The notes: generated by a model from the sequence alone, not told the origin. Shown: positions 36,431-48,815, counted from the first letter of the stretch. The stretch is DNA of 64,000 bases from Prunus persica (GCF_000346465.2 NC_034009.1:40124370-40188369), one strand, 5' to 3'. Numbers and translations: made by a program.

Positions 36431-38394
36431 TAATAGTAATAATCTAAACTGGATATTAAGATTATAAAAAGGGTTAAGCAAAAGCAAAAGAGAGGGGAGA
36501 AATTAGGCAAACAAACTAGGACCTACTACAATTCAAACCACCACTTGTTTAGCAAAGCATTCTCAAGACCGAAGGAAACTTTTCTTCTTGTTTGTAACTT
36601 GCTGTGCTTTTAATATACTTTAAATAAGGATATAGTTTAAGGAACAGATTGGATTAGACAGTTCACAGTTCTTTCTTATATTAAAACTAAACAATTTGCT
36701 TTTGCTTAATAGGATGTTTTACCTTTAAAGTCAAGTTGGCTGGAAAGATAAGATTTGATCCAAATGGAGTCTTCCTTGTCAACCTTGGACACCTTTGTGC
36801 GTATGCACCAAATTAGTATTTGTTATCACTAACTCTGACTATGTCCATTACCAAAGAGAAAATTGAACCATGTCATAATTTCTCGTAATCTTATCATAGC
36901 AACAACAACAACAATGAAATTTATTTATTTTTTAGGGGGCAAGATGTAGACCAAATTGTAATACGAAAGCAATTAGTTTGAGAGTCAGATATATTTTGAT
37001 GGATCATCACAAGTCAAAAGATATATAAAAATATGATCGAGAAATTATAGGCGTGTGTATGTCATGATTAATTTACTAAATATATCAAACACCATTCAGA
37101 TGCTCATCAAGCAACAAAGAAGGTGGGTGCTCCAATACTCGCCACTTGCCCCTCTCTGCCTCTCCTCTCATAGGACTTTTATCAAACAGTTTGCCCTCAT
37201 AGCATGCCTCTGTCGAAAACGACATCGTTATAGGTTATATGGAGGAGACACAAGGAAGCAGAGGTGCATGGGAGCTGGCAATGTATGCCCCCTTGTGGTT
37301 ATAACTCTCCTCTCCACGACATTCTATATCATTTGCACGTGTGGTCTGTGCCCCACTAAAATCCTCATTGGCTCTGCACAGAGGTCAATTAGTCATAAAC
37401 ATAAAGGACTCTTCTTCTTCTTATATTAGGTAAGGCATGACATGATTGACTTAGAAAACCTACGCATAATTTTGGTTTGTGCTTATCTCCTCCACTCTGC
37501 CCACTGCCCTTTCTTTCTGTAACCCCAATTTTTGTACTATATATGCTTTGTATTTTGCAGTCATCAAGAACAAGGGTGTATCATGCCATTGCACCTAATT
37601 ACACTTGCATTCTACATTTTCATGATGTTTTTGTAGACGAGATGGGCTGGTCTATTTTTGTCATATGACATGTTGAGTAGTCAAACATTTCAATTGAAAA
37701 ATGACTTGCGTTTGAGAAAAAAAAGTTGATCGTCAAATTTAGACACATGTCATCTTTTAACTGGATTGTTCTGCCACTCAACATTAAAATTGCATGATAT
37801 GATTGGTCCCAAGTAAAATTTTCTATTGTCGAAGTGGGAATTCTTTGATCTTGGGTTCCAATCAAATTGTGATGGTGCCTTAAACGATTGCAACTTACAA
37901 AGAGCTAGTCTTGATTTGAAATCATCTCAAGAGACTTCTTATTCTTAGGTATAATCTGTAGTTTCGTGTAAGAATATACATCTTATATGAAACTTGTATT
38001 GCTGAAAAATAATAGTTCTCATTCATTCATTCATCATCATCATCCACATTAAAGAAAACTTTTCCTTTTTTTCTTAGAATGTGATTGAAAAAGACCGGAA
38101 TATAAATACGGAACCTATTTTCTAGACAAAACAAAAGAAAACCTTATGCTGCTTTGCTGACTTTGGAAATACTTCTGGACTTGGTCTCACCCAGGTGAAC
38201 GAACCACTGCTCAGGAATTCTTGTGGCCCAACAATGTCTTCTTTTACTATAATTCCTCTTGCCCCCTGATCACTCCCATTGGTATTGTTTTACAACATAT
38301 TAATATATTTTTTTTAGAGATATAATTTTTTAGTATTGTAACAACTTAATTAGAAGCTAGGGTTGAAGTTTTCTAACTGTTAATTCCATTGCCT

Positions 38395-38535
38395 GAAAGG
38401 GTTTGGAACCCCCTCTATCCCTTTGAGAGAGGGATTTCACACTCACGCACAATTATGATGTCTTGGGAATTCGAACCTGAAATTTCTAATCTGTAAGTCA
38501 AGGCCGTTTTCTATTGGATTATACTATGTTGGCTA
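38395..38535 (-). mobile_element. SINE remnant on the minus strand
   Basis: Read on the minus strand, a box-A-like stretch (AGTATAATCCAATAG) is followed by box B (AGGTTCGAATTCCC) and by ATCCCTCTCTCAAAGGGATA, then a tail. This matches the organisation of the other SINEs. The ends are not defined. Confidence 0.55.
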
Positions 38536-40183
38536 ATTTAATGTTCATTTGATTGTTTTTAAGAGAAAATAAAAAACAGAAAAATGGAAACAGTTTAATG
38601 TCCTTTTGGGACCACAACTGTGAAATACTAATCTGGCGCATGTGCTTATACCCAAATCTTATACACACATTTCTTTCTGCATGAGTATTTGTACAGACAT
38701 TATTGTGAAAGCTAGTTGATTACGATCTCTTTTGTTTTAATTAACTAAACAATATAGATTCCTATGCAGATATTTGCTTAAATATAAGTTGGTTCCAGAC
38801 ATTAGACATGTGATCAAAATTTAAATTAGAGAAATCCATAAATAAATCATTTTAAAAAAACTAGTGTTTAAGTAATTGATTAAAAGATAAGGGTTTCGTT
38901 ACTTTCATTACAGAAAGATACACTGAACAGAACCATTCAAAACAAGACCTACAGGCCACGGAGCATATATGCAGACATCAACACCGGGACCCTCTGGACC
39001 GTCCTTATATGGTTTTGGTTCTGTACAGGAAAAAAATAAAAATAAAATTGAGAGGCTCGAGATCTTTTAAGCACTAATGCAAAGCTTTCGTTCTTCAATG
39101 TGGGATATATTCGTAACACAATTAACATTTTTCTTATTTATGTACTAATATAATTTCTTTTCTTTTTTCGAAAGTTCCATGTGCTTTATTTTTCAATGTT
39201 ATTTTCTTGGCAACCCTTTGGTGGTGACCACAGAGACGAGAACTGGTCAAATTACAATATCAATTAAAAGCAGAAAGCGGAGTTGATTTGAGACGTCCAT
39301 TTAGTTTCAGCATCTAATTCTGCTTTATACATGGATGTCATATTATATGGATAAGTTTGGATCCAAGCCAAAAATTAGGACCCTTAAGAGTTGCTTGACC
39401 CACAAGGAGACAAAGCATACCTTTGGACATATGTTTTTGGCTCAGAACTTCACTGCATATTATTATTATTATTATTTACACTGATGCCCCTCATCTTTCT
39501 TTTCAGCTCATTGGCATGAACTTATGTGATCGATAAATGTGGTTCAAATAGATAATATACCTTACAAGGAAATGGGCTGCATCTTCGACGAGGAATTGGG
39601 GAAGTGGGTCTGTGTTTTTGGTACCCAGAAAACAACCTTTGAGGCCTTGCTGACTTGCAGTTGCTCAGGCCCAGAAATTTAACTCTGAATCCACACGCTA
39701 TTAATTGTAATTTGGAAACTACGAAAATCAGTGACACAGCACAGCTGAGAATGGGAGTCTCCACCATTAGAGAGATTATCTTGATGGATCACTTTCTTAT
39801 GATTACATTATGAAGCTAGAAATTTATGATTGCTCTATAACCTAGACTTTCTCACATCATACAGCTACACTTATGGTCCAAAAATTCTTTCTTTTTGTGC
39901 CTCAAGAGCCTAAACCAAGTAAACATTTTACTGATTGTACATCAAGGTCGTACCTGAATTATTTGATGACATGTTAATTATGCAATATAAAGTCTTGCCT
40001 GGGGTCACCTTCCTTACCTGTCAGCTAATCATTTGATTAATGCTGGCAGCTAATCATTTAATCATTTGATGGGTCACTTTGAACAGTATATATGAGGATC
40101 TGATTGCCCAATATTCATCACTTCTTGATCTGTACCGTGTTCCATTTCTGCATGATAGGCATTATGTTGCTCCTGCAATTATT

Positions 40184-43100
40184 TCACAAGCTCTTCCACC
40201 TGGCTCCTGAATTCACTAGTTTGACATAAGCCTTCTTGAAATCTTCAAAGAAAACGTCCTGGTCCTCAGCATACTTTGTGATCCATCTGTACACGAAATA
40301 AGCTTCTCTTCAGTCGGATATGAATACAAAACACATACTACATGTAACATAAACATGAAAGTTGATACCTACAATGCAAATGAATACTCGTGTATACCGA
40401 AAACGTATGCGTTTAGCTTGCATGGATTAGGCAATATCTAATAACTTTCTGATTACTAGAGCATAAACATATCAGATAATCAGACATATATCTATGAGAA
40501 ATATGTAAGTCAAAGTAACTAAATTAGTTGGCTAGCTCAAGGCAACGTGACAAATTTTCATTTCATTTCCAAATCCAGATAATTAGATACAGACTTAAAC
40601 CCTTACATTTTCTTTCTACAAAAGAAAAAAAACATGTGATGATCATTATCTCAACTAATGTAAAGAACTTGTGGATTGATTTAACCTAAATTAGATTTGT
40701 CTTGCATAACTACTGTTTAAAGAGATATTCGCTCTTTATTTCGAAGTCTTCCAGCCGAATTACATTCATTTCAATACTTGTTTAAATAACTGGTTTGGCT
40801 GGCTTAAATGCTTATCAACATATGGAATAGCAGTAAAAAGGACAGCTGAAAGTTTTTGAAAGAAAATAGACCTTAAGCATTCATCATCCTTGGCAAGCGC
40901 ACGATCTGAAGGAAGCCCAATCATACTACCTGCATGCAAAGAATAGAATCAGTAACCGCGCGCACAGCAAAGAAAAAGAAACTTTCACAAGGGGAGAAAA
41001 TAAATGCACACAAAGTCATGAATTTTTAGAGGTGTAAAGATAAGTCGCAATAATGTTTTCCCTTTATCATGGATCGCATGAAAGCATGCATTCAGTGGGG
41101 AAAAAAAAAAGAAGAGGGACCATATTAATCAAGCAAATTGATTAAATCGTACTTGTGCATGAAAATGAAAAATATAATCTGATTCAAGATCAAACAAAAA
41201 TTGAAATTCACTCTTATGAAAAAGCAATTACTCAAAGAACATGATTACTCTTTATGTTCCTTTTTTTCTGTTATTATCTCATGTTGTAAGTTTGTAACAT
41301 GAACTCCACAAGAGGGGCGAGCTTAAGTGAGTGCAGGGGGTTTCTCTTTAAGCCTGTTTTGATATGCAGATTATCCAAGTCACTGTTATTTACCCGAAGA
41401 TGGTTTCTCAAGCAGAATTTTGAAGTATGTATTGTCAAAAACTGTTGGACTTCCGAAACCTTTATTTCCAATGGTATGAGCTCCTGACAGAGCAACAAGT
41501 TCTTGAGTTCTGCAAAAACAAAACAGTCACGTTTTAGTTTAAACCTGTACCAAGCAGAGACTGGGATGATAAACTTTTCCCCGGTGCTTTACTTACAAAA
41601 AGGAAAAAAAATACATCTACAACATACAAATTGAAAAAGGTATCTTTTAGCATATATGAACTCACGAAAAGCCTTTTGTTTGAAAGCTTTGCCTCAGAGC
41701 AAAGGCATCCAGAGATTCTGCAGGAAGTTTTCCTTCAGGATCAGGCTCCCTAAAACAAAAAGATGAGAGAATGAGATAAGTAGCTATTCACAATGTCATT
41801 TCTAAAAATTGGAATTATCAATTTTTGGTAGGATAGGATTAGATTGATTCTCCATATTAATGCTGCAGAGAAACAAGACTTAGTTTTCTTTCCACTAACT
41901 CTACTTTTTTCTTTTTCTTTATAGTATTTCTAGTAGCATTAATAATACTTGGCAACTGAAATATTGAGGATTCAAGCATGAGGTTGTTTTTCCATTGATG
42001 CAGCTTACTTTGAATCTAATCTGCCCAACGAAACTTGGATTGTTGGACCTCCACATATTGAAACTGCTTCAGCTCCAGCCACAGAAATCATGTCTGCCCA
42101 AGACACTAATTTTGGAAACATCCACACGTTAGCACAGCACTAAAACAACCATTAATACAGAAACCTAGTCAAACAGTATTTCAGAAGATAGAAACCTGGT
42201 TGTACTGTATCCACCTCACTCTTTGCTTTCTCTAGAATCTAACCAACAATTTAATCCACTGAGAAGTTAGCTGGTAGAAGATCGTTTAAACGACTTTTAT
42301 TTAATCGATATCTTTGTTCAACAAATTAAGAATTTGGGAATTCGATGGAAACTAATGAACAGATACACATATAAGAGAGAGAGGGCATGCCTTGAAAGGA
42401 CTTTTAAGACCTTTATTTTCTGGTCTATCAAGTTCGTAAATGACAGAACCATTCATGCCACCTGCAATAACAACATGAATGAACTTCAGACAATATCTAT
42501 ATTTCAAAGGAACACATGTCAGTGGTTGGCAATTGATTGTGCAATGCAACAAATCTGAACCATTCGTGTATTGGCTACTCACAACAAATCTGAACCATTC
42601 GTATATGAATCCCAATTCCAGTTGATATTGCTTCAATTTGAAAGGCCAATGCAGCCATGGAAATGAGTAAAAAGCAATGGCTAATGCATACAAATATAGA
42701 TACCTGAATTCTCATCAACTTGAAAGGTCCCTGCATCATGAAACACCAAACGAAGCACACCAGCAGCCTTACCCTTGGTCACCACCTTCCTAATCTCCTC
42801 CTTCACAAGCTCATATTCACTTATATCCGACCTTTCAAATGTCACAGAAAAAACCCAGTAATTACTTTGCACATATCAATACCCACAAATTGAAAAGATT
42901 GAAGATTTTGTTTAACTCACTCTACCGCCTTCGCAGCAAAGGCCTCTATGCATTCAGAGAAGGGAAGAAGCAATGGCAGTGTGGCTGTAAGTGTAAATAC
43001 CAGTCCTCTTCTTCCCAAGACGAGATCTTTTCCTGTGATTTTGAATAATTGGTGCATCAAATAGTACAATTCAGCTTCCTTCCATTGTTCTAAGCAACCC

Positions 43101-43304
43101 AACACAGTCAACACCTAATCTAATCCGTGCTTCATTAGGGTTGTGCTTGCTTTTACCTGAAGAAGCGGCGTTGGCGGCGGTGAGAGGGTTGGCGCGCAAA
43201 TTGACCGTTGAGGGGGATTTGGCGGGAAAATTGAATTTTAATGGGAATGTGGAGGAAGATTTAGTGGAGGAGATAAGGGAGACGGTGCAGGTAGTTGATG
43301 CCAT
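40184..43304 (-). CDS. APX6: Ascorbate-peroxidase-related heme peroxidase (APX-R, APX6)
   Basis: This is a class I-like heme peroxidase of the APX-R type, thought to act in plastids in redox control; its substrate is debated. The ten coding exons on the minus strand are 43304-43157, 43032-42921, 42831-42704, 42461-42391, 42238-42196, 42105-42009, 41749-41666, 41509-41394, 40929-40872 and 40286-40184, summing to 319 residues (Arabidopsis APX6 is 329). The Ser/Thr-rich N-terminus looks like a plastid transit peptide. The distal site reads R114-L-V-F117-H118-D; Phe replaces the Trp usual in true APX, a family trait of APX-R. The proximal His is H239 in LSGAHTIG. Also present are SWADMISVAGAEAVSICGGP and a C-terminal FEDFKKAYVKLVNSGARW. 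The intron after exon 4 appears to use a GC donor. It lies 0.5 kb downstream of SD2-5 on the same strand. Confidence 0.94.
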
Positions 43305-43809
43305 CTATAACGGACGGTGGAGGTAGTTAAGAAATGGGTTTGTGCAGTTTTGAAGAAGAGAGATTTTTATGTTGGAAAGCGGCCTCATCCCCTGTAGTCG
43401 AGTCCAGGGGATCAATGTACTCTTAAACACCACAAAGCATAAGATTTGTTAAAAGCCAACCTTTGTTTCTGAGTATGTGGTTTTGGGTTTTTTTGGGTAC
43501 TAAAGAGAGGTTGTTTTGGGTCTTAAAACATGCACCTTTTACTTGTGCATCTTGATGAATGGGGATTGCAAGCTTTGTAATCTCTCTTTATTTTGCAATA
43601 CTAAACTTAAACTATATCGTACGCTTTATTTACAGAAGAAAAACAGGAGCCAATAAACAAGAAAGTGATTAAGCTTAGAAAGTAATGGCTAATGTTACAA
43701 AATTTGAGTAATGGAAGAAATATACAGAAATATGGGTGATGAGCAATGTATGCATTGTTTAGCCATCACCCATAAGTGTCTCAGGATCGTCTCTCCTCTT
43801 GAGTAAATG
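43305..43809. other. Short spacer between SD2-5 and APX-R
   Basis: 505 bp containing the SD2-5 3' untranslated region and the APX-R promoter. No separate feature was seen. Confidence 0.6.
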
Positions 43810-46263
43810 TTATCTTGGGCCCGAAAGGCGCACTGCAGAAAGGTAGGCATCACTGTTGCAGTCGGATGGTCCTGAGGAAGTTCCCTCCTCGCTGCTCGAT
43901 TTGAAGAAATTCGAAAAAAGGCGAGAACCCATCGAGTTGGCAGCTGGAGGCTGAGGAACAGGAAAGAGGCCTTCAAGCATTTGGACAACCTTGGTCATTG
44001 ATGGCCTCGAAGACATATCTTCTTGTATGCACCACAGAGCAACCATAATGGCTGTGTGTATCCTCTCATCCGCTCCATCGTTCCCTAGCTTCGTATCAAG
44101 GATGTCCTTCAGTTTGCCTTCTTCCAACATCTTGAAGGCATACGAGGGAAAATGCGATTTTTCAGAAGTCTCTGTCGGGTCGTAGTTTTTTCTCCCACCA
44201 ACGATCTCTAGCAGCAGCATTCCATAGCTATACACATCACTCTTCTCTGATATGGCATAGTTGGTAATCCACTCTGGTGCAAGGTACCCTCGAGTTCCTC
44301 TTAGTGTTGTGAAAACATGGCTCTGCTCCCTGGTCATTAGCTTTGCCAAACCAAAATCTGAGACTTTGGCAAGGTAATTATTGTCGAGCAGAACGTTTTC
44401 AGGCTTTATGTCACAGTGAACAATCTTCGAATCGCAATCTTCGTGGAGATAAGCTAGCCCTTTAGCCGTACCCAATGCTATATTGAACCTTGTCTCCCAA
44501 TCCAACAGGAATTCTCCCTTGTTTTTCTTGAAGATCCATTTATCCAGAGATCCATTTGCCATGTAATCATAAACAAGAAGTCGATAGCTTGCTTCTGCAC
44601 AGAAGCCCCTGAGCCGGACCAAGTGTAGGTGATGGATACTGCCAATGATGCTGACTTCAGCTCGAAACTCTTTCTTTCCCTGACCAATGCCTTCCAATTT
44701 CTTCACAGCCACTCGAGTTCCATCTGGGAGAATGCCTTCGTAAACTGAGCCAAAACCTCCTTGCCCAAGCTTCACCGAGAAGTTATCAGTTGCAGTTTGA
44801 AGATCTTTGAAACTGAAACGGATGGGCATCCCAGTCAAATTTTCAAAGAAATTGTCCTCTTCTGAATTCTCAACAGGAGATTCTGGGGATTTTCTCTTCC
44901 TCCTGTAGTATCGATATCCAGCATAAAGTAAGCCACAAATAACAAGTAATGTCGAGACGGCTATGACCACAATATACGGAAAGTGTTTCTTGTTGCTGCT
45001 GCTCGCCCCAGTACCACTGCCTCCATCTTTCAAGACCTTAATGTAAGAAACAAAGCCAGATCCCTTGTCTGAATTTTGGAAGCTACCTATCCTGTCAAAC
45101 AAAAAGCAATCTCTTGTACTGTTTTGGAAGAACAAAGCAACACATGAACAGTTTCCAAGGCAAGACGTTTGGCAACTGTTCAAATCAGTTTTTGAAGAGG
45201 GTGGAAGGAATCCCAGTGCAAAATAATAGAGACCATCCCCGGCATTTACAAGTTCTGTAGAACCCTTTGAACTATCACATGAGGAGACAATCCCCGCCTT
45301 GCAATTCGGACGGGAGCTGAGACCTGAAGGGCACTGACACTTGTTGTTACTGTAACATTCAAAATATGCATCACAAGGTTCCGGGGTGCTGCAAGGATCG
45401 CTTGGTATTTTTGTTCCTGAAGGACCACTTGACCCTCCATTCTGAAGATTGTTAAAAGTGATAAATCCATCACTTCCTAACACCGCAATCCATGTGGCAT
45501 TTGCATCAGTATCAGTCGAGAAAATAAATTGCCACAACAACACTTTGGTTCGATCATAGAAATTCCATGAATTTTCACTGATAGATGCTGAAGTGACCAC
45601 CCCACCGTCTTTGTTAATAGTTTTACGGTTTTCTTTAGCCATAGACCAATAAGGCTGTGGTGTTTGGAAACCTGAAGAAAGAATCATGTCCCCGGACTTG
45701 ATTTCAAGAACATAGCTCAAGTTGTTGGAGCTAGGATTGCTTACAAGTTTCATTCCATCAAGAAAATCCTGGTTCCATAATAGGGTATCAGTTGGATGGC
45801 TAAAACTTTGCCAAACTACCCCACTGTCATCTCCAAGCAAAGCCAAATTTCCTGAGTCCTGCAATTCGATTGCAGAAATATTTTTACCACCAGTATCCAC
45901 AGACCAAATCACACTTCCATCTTTCTGCAAGAACACACCGCCCTTAACATCAAACTCAAATTTATCAGAATTTGAAACCGGGGACCCCTTATTTGCAGTC
46001 CAGACTACTTTCGAACTGTCCATGTGGACAATAACTAACAGAAACAATGTGACATCTTGGGGAGTAGTAGCGAAGCCAAAACCAAATTCAGAACTGTTAG
46101 ATAATAGAAACAGCCCGTTATTATCAATCCAATTCATCTGTGCCCCTTCGAAAGGCGGAGTAATCTTGCCAAATTTTCGAACACTAGCCAGGCATATTTT
46201 GGAAGAGAGAAAAACAGACAAAAATATGAATCCCATGAAATGAAAGAAGTTCCAATTCCCCAT
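43810..46263 (-). CDS. SD2-5: G-type lectin S-receptor-like Ser/Thr kinase SD2-5
   Basis: A plasma-membrane receptor-like kinase; no ligand is established for this member. The single intronless frame of 817 residues (Arabidopsis SD2-5 is 821) starts at the ATG of MGNWNFFHFMGF. Domains in order: signal peptide (about 1-26), bulb-type mannose lectin (about 45-165), an EGF-like Cys cluster (CDAYFECYSNNKCQC, about 290-305), an apple/PAN-like region (LNSCQTSCLGNCSC, about 355-400), a transmembrane helix (IVVIAVSTLLVICGLLYAGY, about 430-450), then the kinase (about 495-770). Kinase motifs: GQGGFGSVYEG, VAVKKL, HCDIKPENVLL, DFGLAKL and APEWITNYAISEKSDVYSYG. The catalytic loop is HCD rather than HRD, so this is a non-RD kinase. 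All invariant residues are present. Confidence 0.96.
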   Translation of the reverse strand: MGNWNFFHFMGFIFLSVFLSSKICLASVRKFGKITPPFEGAQMNWIDNNGLFLLSNSSEFGFGFATTPQDVTLFLLVIVHMDSSKVVWTANKGSPVSNSDKFEFDVKGGVFLQKDGSVIWSVDTGGKNISAIELQDSGNLALLGDDSGVVWQSFSHPTDTLLWNQDFLDGMKLVSNPSSNNLSYVLEIKSGDMILSSGFQTPQPYWSMAKENRKTINKDGGVVTSASISENSWNFYDRTKVLLWQFIFSTDTDANATWIAVLGSDGFITFNNLQNGGSSGPSGTKIPSDPCSTPEPCDAYFECYSNNKCQCPSGLSSRPNCKAGIVSSCDSSKGSTELVNAGDGLYYFALGFLPPSSKTDLNSCQTSCLGNCSCVALFFQNSTRDCFLFDRIGSFQNSDKGSGFVSYIKVLKDGGSGTGASSSNKKHFPYIVVIAVSTLLVICGLLYAGYRYYRRKRKSPESPVENSEEDNFFENLTGMPIRFSFKDLQTATDNFSVKLGQGGFGSVYEGILPDGTRVAVKKLEGIGQGKKEFRAEVSIIGSIHHLHLVRLRGFCAEASYRLLVYDYMANGSLDKWIFKKNKGEFLLDWETRFNIALGTAKGLAYLHEDCDSKIVHCDIKPENVLLDNNYLAKVSDFGLAKLMTREQSHVFTTLRGTRGYLAPEWITNYAISEKSDVYSYGMLLLEIVGGRKNYDPTETSEKSHFPSYAFKMLEEGKLKDILDTKLGNDGADERIHTAIMVALWCIQEDMSSRPSMTKVVQMLEGLFPVPQPPAANSMGSRLFSNFFKSSSEEGTSSGPSDCNSDAYLSAVRLSGPR

Positions 46264-47460
46264 GGCTACTATAAGAACCAGTACTTAGCCAAGATTTCGA
46301 AAACCAAATGATTGCAGAAGAACAATACAGCTAACCAAAGAAGAGACGAGACATATCTACAATAGAAAGAATCATAAAGGAAACAAGGATGTGAAGAAGA
46401 AAATAATGACTTTCAACAGTCTGCATATGAGGTAGCCAATCACAGGATCTACGTTCAGAAACTGAATCTAACAAATTCCCACTTTAAACATAATCCCAAA
46501 TTATTTTCAAAAGTCCAGACAGTGACCAAAAAAGATTACCACACCGAAGGAAACATATAACTTTACATGTCAAGCTGAACTGAGAGAGAGGTGAGAGGTA
46601 CCAGGAGTTGAAGAGAACTGGCTAGCCGGTGCAAAGAAGAGAACTTTGACCCGGAAGGATCAAGATGAAAACACATGTGAATAGGAGGAAAGCCTTTCAG
46701 CAGTTTAAGCATGGATTTTCCATTGACACTTTTCTTATCTACCAACTGCCCCTTAAGTCTTACTTTACTGCATTGAATACAGCAAGAAGATCCAAAATTT
46801 TCATAGCTAAGCTCGGTGGCTGCAATTTTCAGACAATCCTAGCTTCAGGACATAAAAAAACACAAAATTTGACAAAAACCCAGCGGAGGTGTGAACTTAA
46901 GGTGTGAAAGTAAGAGACTTGACAATGTCAATTAATGGGCAATTATCCATTCAGCCATGAAATGAGAAGGAAACGAACTTTGTGCCAGAAAAGAGGAAAA
47001 TCAAAGGGTAATTCTCATTTGGCCATGAAACGAAAACATGTGAGCAGAGAAACAGATTATGTGAAGAGAATCAGATACAGAAGCAGAGTCTCATGTACAT
47101 CAATTAATGAAGTATTTAGACGAATAGGACAGAACCACGGAGAGAGAGAGAGAGAGGTAGCTCTCACCTCCTCATTTTGAAGGTGTTAAATAGAGGTAGC
47201 AGAAATAAGTAGTGGATTTGCGGCATGGGTCTCTGGCTTTTTCCTTAATCTGTTTCTCTGCTTCTGTCACAAGTTTGAGAGATCTGAGGTAAGGCTTTGT
47301 TTGTTTTTAAAATGCAGTTGAGAAACTGTCAAAAGAGAAGGTCTTTTTGTTGATTGACAGATCCAATAATTAATTGTTTAATTCATTTCCAATTTCCCAT
47401 TTCCCATCACAACTACAGAAGCCGCCTTCTTCCTTTTCTCTCTTTTTATATATTTTTTTG
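46264..47460. promoter_or_regulatory. Upstream region of SD2-5
   Basis: It probably contains the 5' untranslated region and promoter of SD2-5. A GA microsatellite lies at about 47139-47156. Small open frames on both strands are not recognisable. A 5' untranslated exon is possible but cannot be placed. Confidence 0.4.
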
Positions 47461-48815
47461 GTACGGAGGAGGGCTAAAGCCCCAAACAAAACAAACTAAG
47501 CAGAAACGAACCGGGGCCTAGCTATCTTCATAAAAAAAAAAAAAAAAAAAGGGGGCCTAGCTACACCCCTAACATCAACATCCATAATATCACCCATAGT
47601 CTAAAATATATCAATAATATCAATAAAATACTAATAATACTATCGTTTTTTCGAGTCACGAATATTTTGAAACGTATTCATATACATACTGTATAAATAT
47701 TGATAATATCATAAAATATCGATGTTGATAATTTCGCTCACACTTTAGCAATATTTTGCCAAAATATCGCTATAATATTAATGTAATGGAAAAAAAGAAA
47801 AAATAAACACAAAACAAAACACACATGCAAAGGAGATTCATATCCCTGTCATTTCACTCATTCTCCAACGCCTTAACCACCATGTTGCTTATGTTTTTGT
47901 GATAATATGCTAAAATATGTATATTTATATTGTTTTGTTTTCTTGCAAGAATCAAATTTTCACGCAAGAATCAAATTTTCACATAAGAATGCGACTCTTT
48001 GACCTTTCCTTTTGGGATGGAATTGAGCGGCTCATAGAAAGAATCTGAGACCCAATCTTCAAATGATTTTGCTTATGAACAACGTCAACCAAACTCCGAT
48101 CCATATGGGTGGCATGTTAACAATTATATGCAAAACTATTTTGGGGATTTATCATTTGATGACTACTCTTCACAATACACTTACTCTACACATAGAGATA
48201 ATGAAGATAGTGAAAAATTTGAACCTTATATGAACTCTATGTGGTACTAAATCACTCATGTATCTTACCATGCAATGTATAGAGTGTAAAATATTGTAGT
48301 AACTCATATATATAAATGATTATGATGTGTTTAATTTTCTTTCATTAATTACTACATATTTTATACACTCACATTATTTGTCAACTCACTATATAATCAA
48401 CTTAAATCAATTAAACCCATCATACAATGCATTTCCTTCCAATTTTTTTGTGATAAACTAATAGATAATTGACTAAATAAACATCCTCCAAAGTTTCAAT
48501 AAAAATTTCTAAGTTTTTCTTACAAATTTCTTGGTTTTTATTCAATTTTTATCGATATCGATAATATCCCGATATTTCTATCGAAATTTCCATATTTTTG
48601 GACCATTGATATTTTCGATACCATCGATATTTTAGACCTTACCACCAAGAAAAACAAGAACCTCCTCAAAATCATGAAGCTAAGGTTGTAGCTCATAGCT
48701 TTGGGTAACCAAAGCATCAGCAGCACCATTCTGCTCATGAAACACATGTTGAACAGAACAGATCCACTCCTCTTGCATCAAGCACTTACAACAATTTATA
48801 AGACTAAAGAGAGGA
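47461..48815 (-). mobile_element. LINE remnant (RNase H tail and 3' end), interrupted by a second element
   Basis: On the minus strand, about 48810-48645 translates to an RNase H-like LINE C-terminus (HPLFSLINCCKCLMQEEW, then VQHVFHEQNGAADALVTQSY) with one in-frame stop. A typical plant LINE 3' segment, GGGGCTTTAGCCCTCCTCC then an A-rich tail, lies at about 47485-47445. The stretch between is foreign (next entry). A poly-A run at 47532-47550 and a repeated GGGGCCTAGCTA motif mark the junction area. Confidence 0.6.
47599..48637 (+). mobile_element. hAT-like transposon remnant with inverted termini
   Basis: The ends carry imperfect inverted repeats (GTCTAAAATAT at 47599 against ATATTTTAGAC at 48637, with partial matching further in), rich in GATAT-type text. 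Inside, 48038-48250 encodes a Tyr/Asp/Ser-rich tail ending FEPYMNSMWY-stop. That is like the C-terminal end of plant hAT/DUF659-type transposases. Most of the transposase is missing. The target duplication was not resolved. Confidence 0.55.

Larger units (their letters stand above)
32900..40183. other. Gene-poor intergenic region with SINEs and a MITE
   Basis: More than 7 kb with no firmly supported gene. It contains a pair of adjacent SINEs (33271-33560), a poly-A run near 33576, a CT microsatellite (35194-35232), a worn SINE-like fragment (about 35530-35655), a PIF/Harbinger-type MITE (35724-36430), a minus-strand SINE (about 38395-38535) and a possible small coding exon (39559-39767, see findings). 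Confidence 0.6.

Noticed and set aside
37055..37429. 124-codon plus-strand open frame with several Cys
   Set aside because: It has no family resemblance, no signal peptide, and poor codon character; treated as chance in a gene-poor region.
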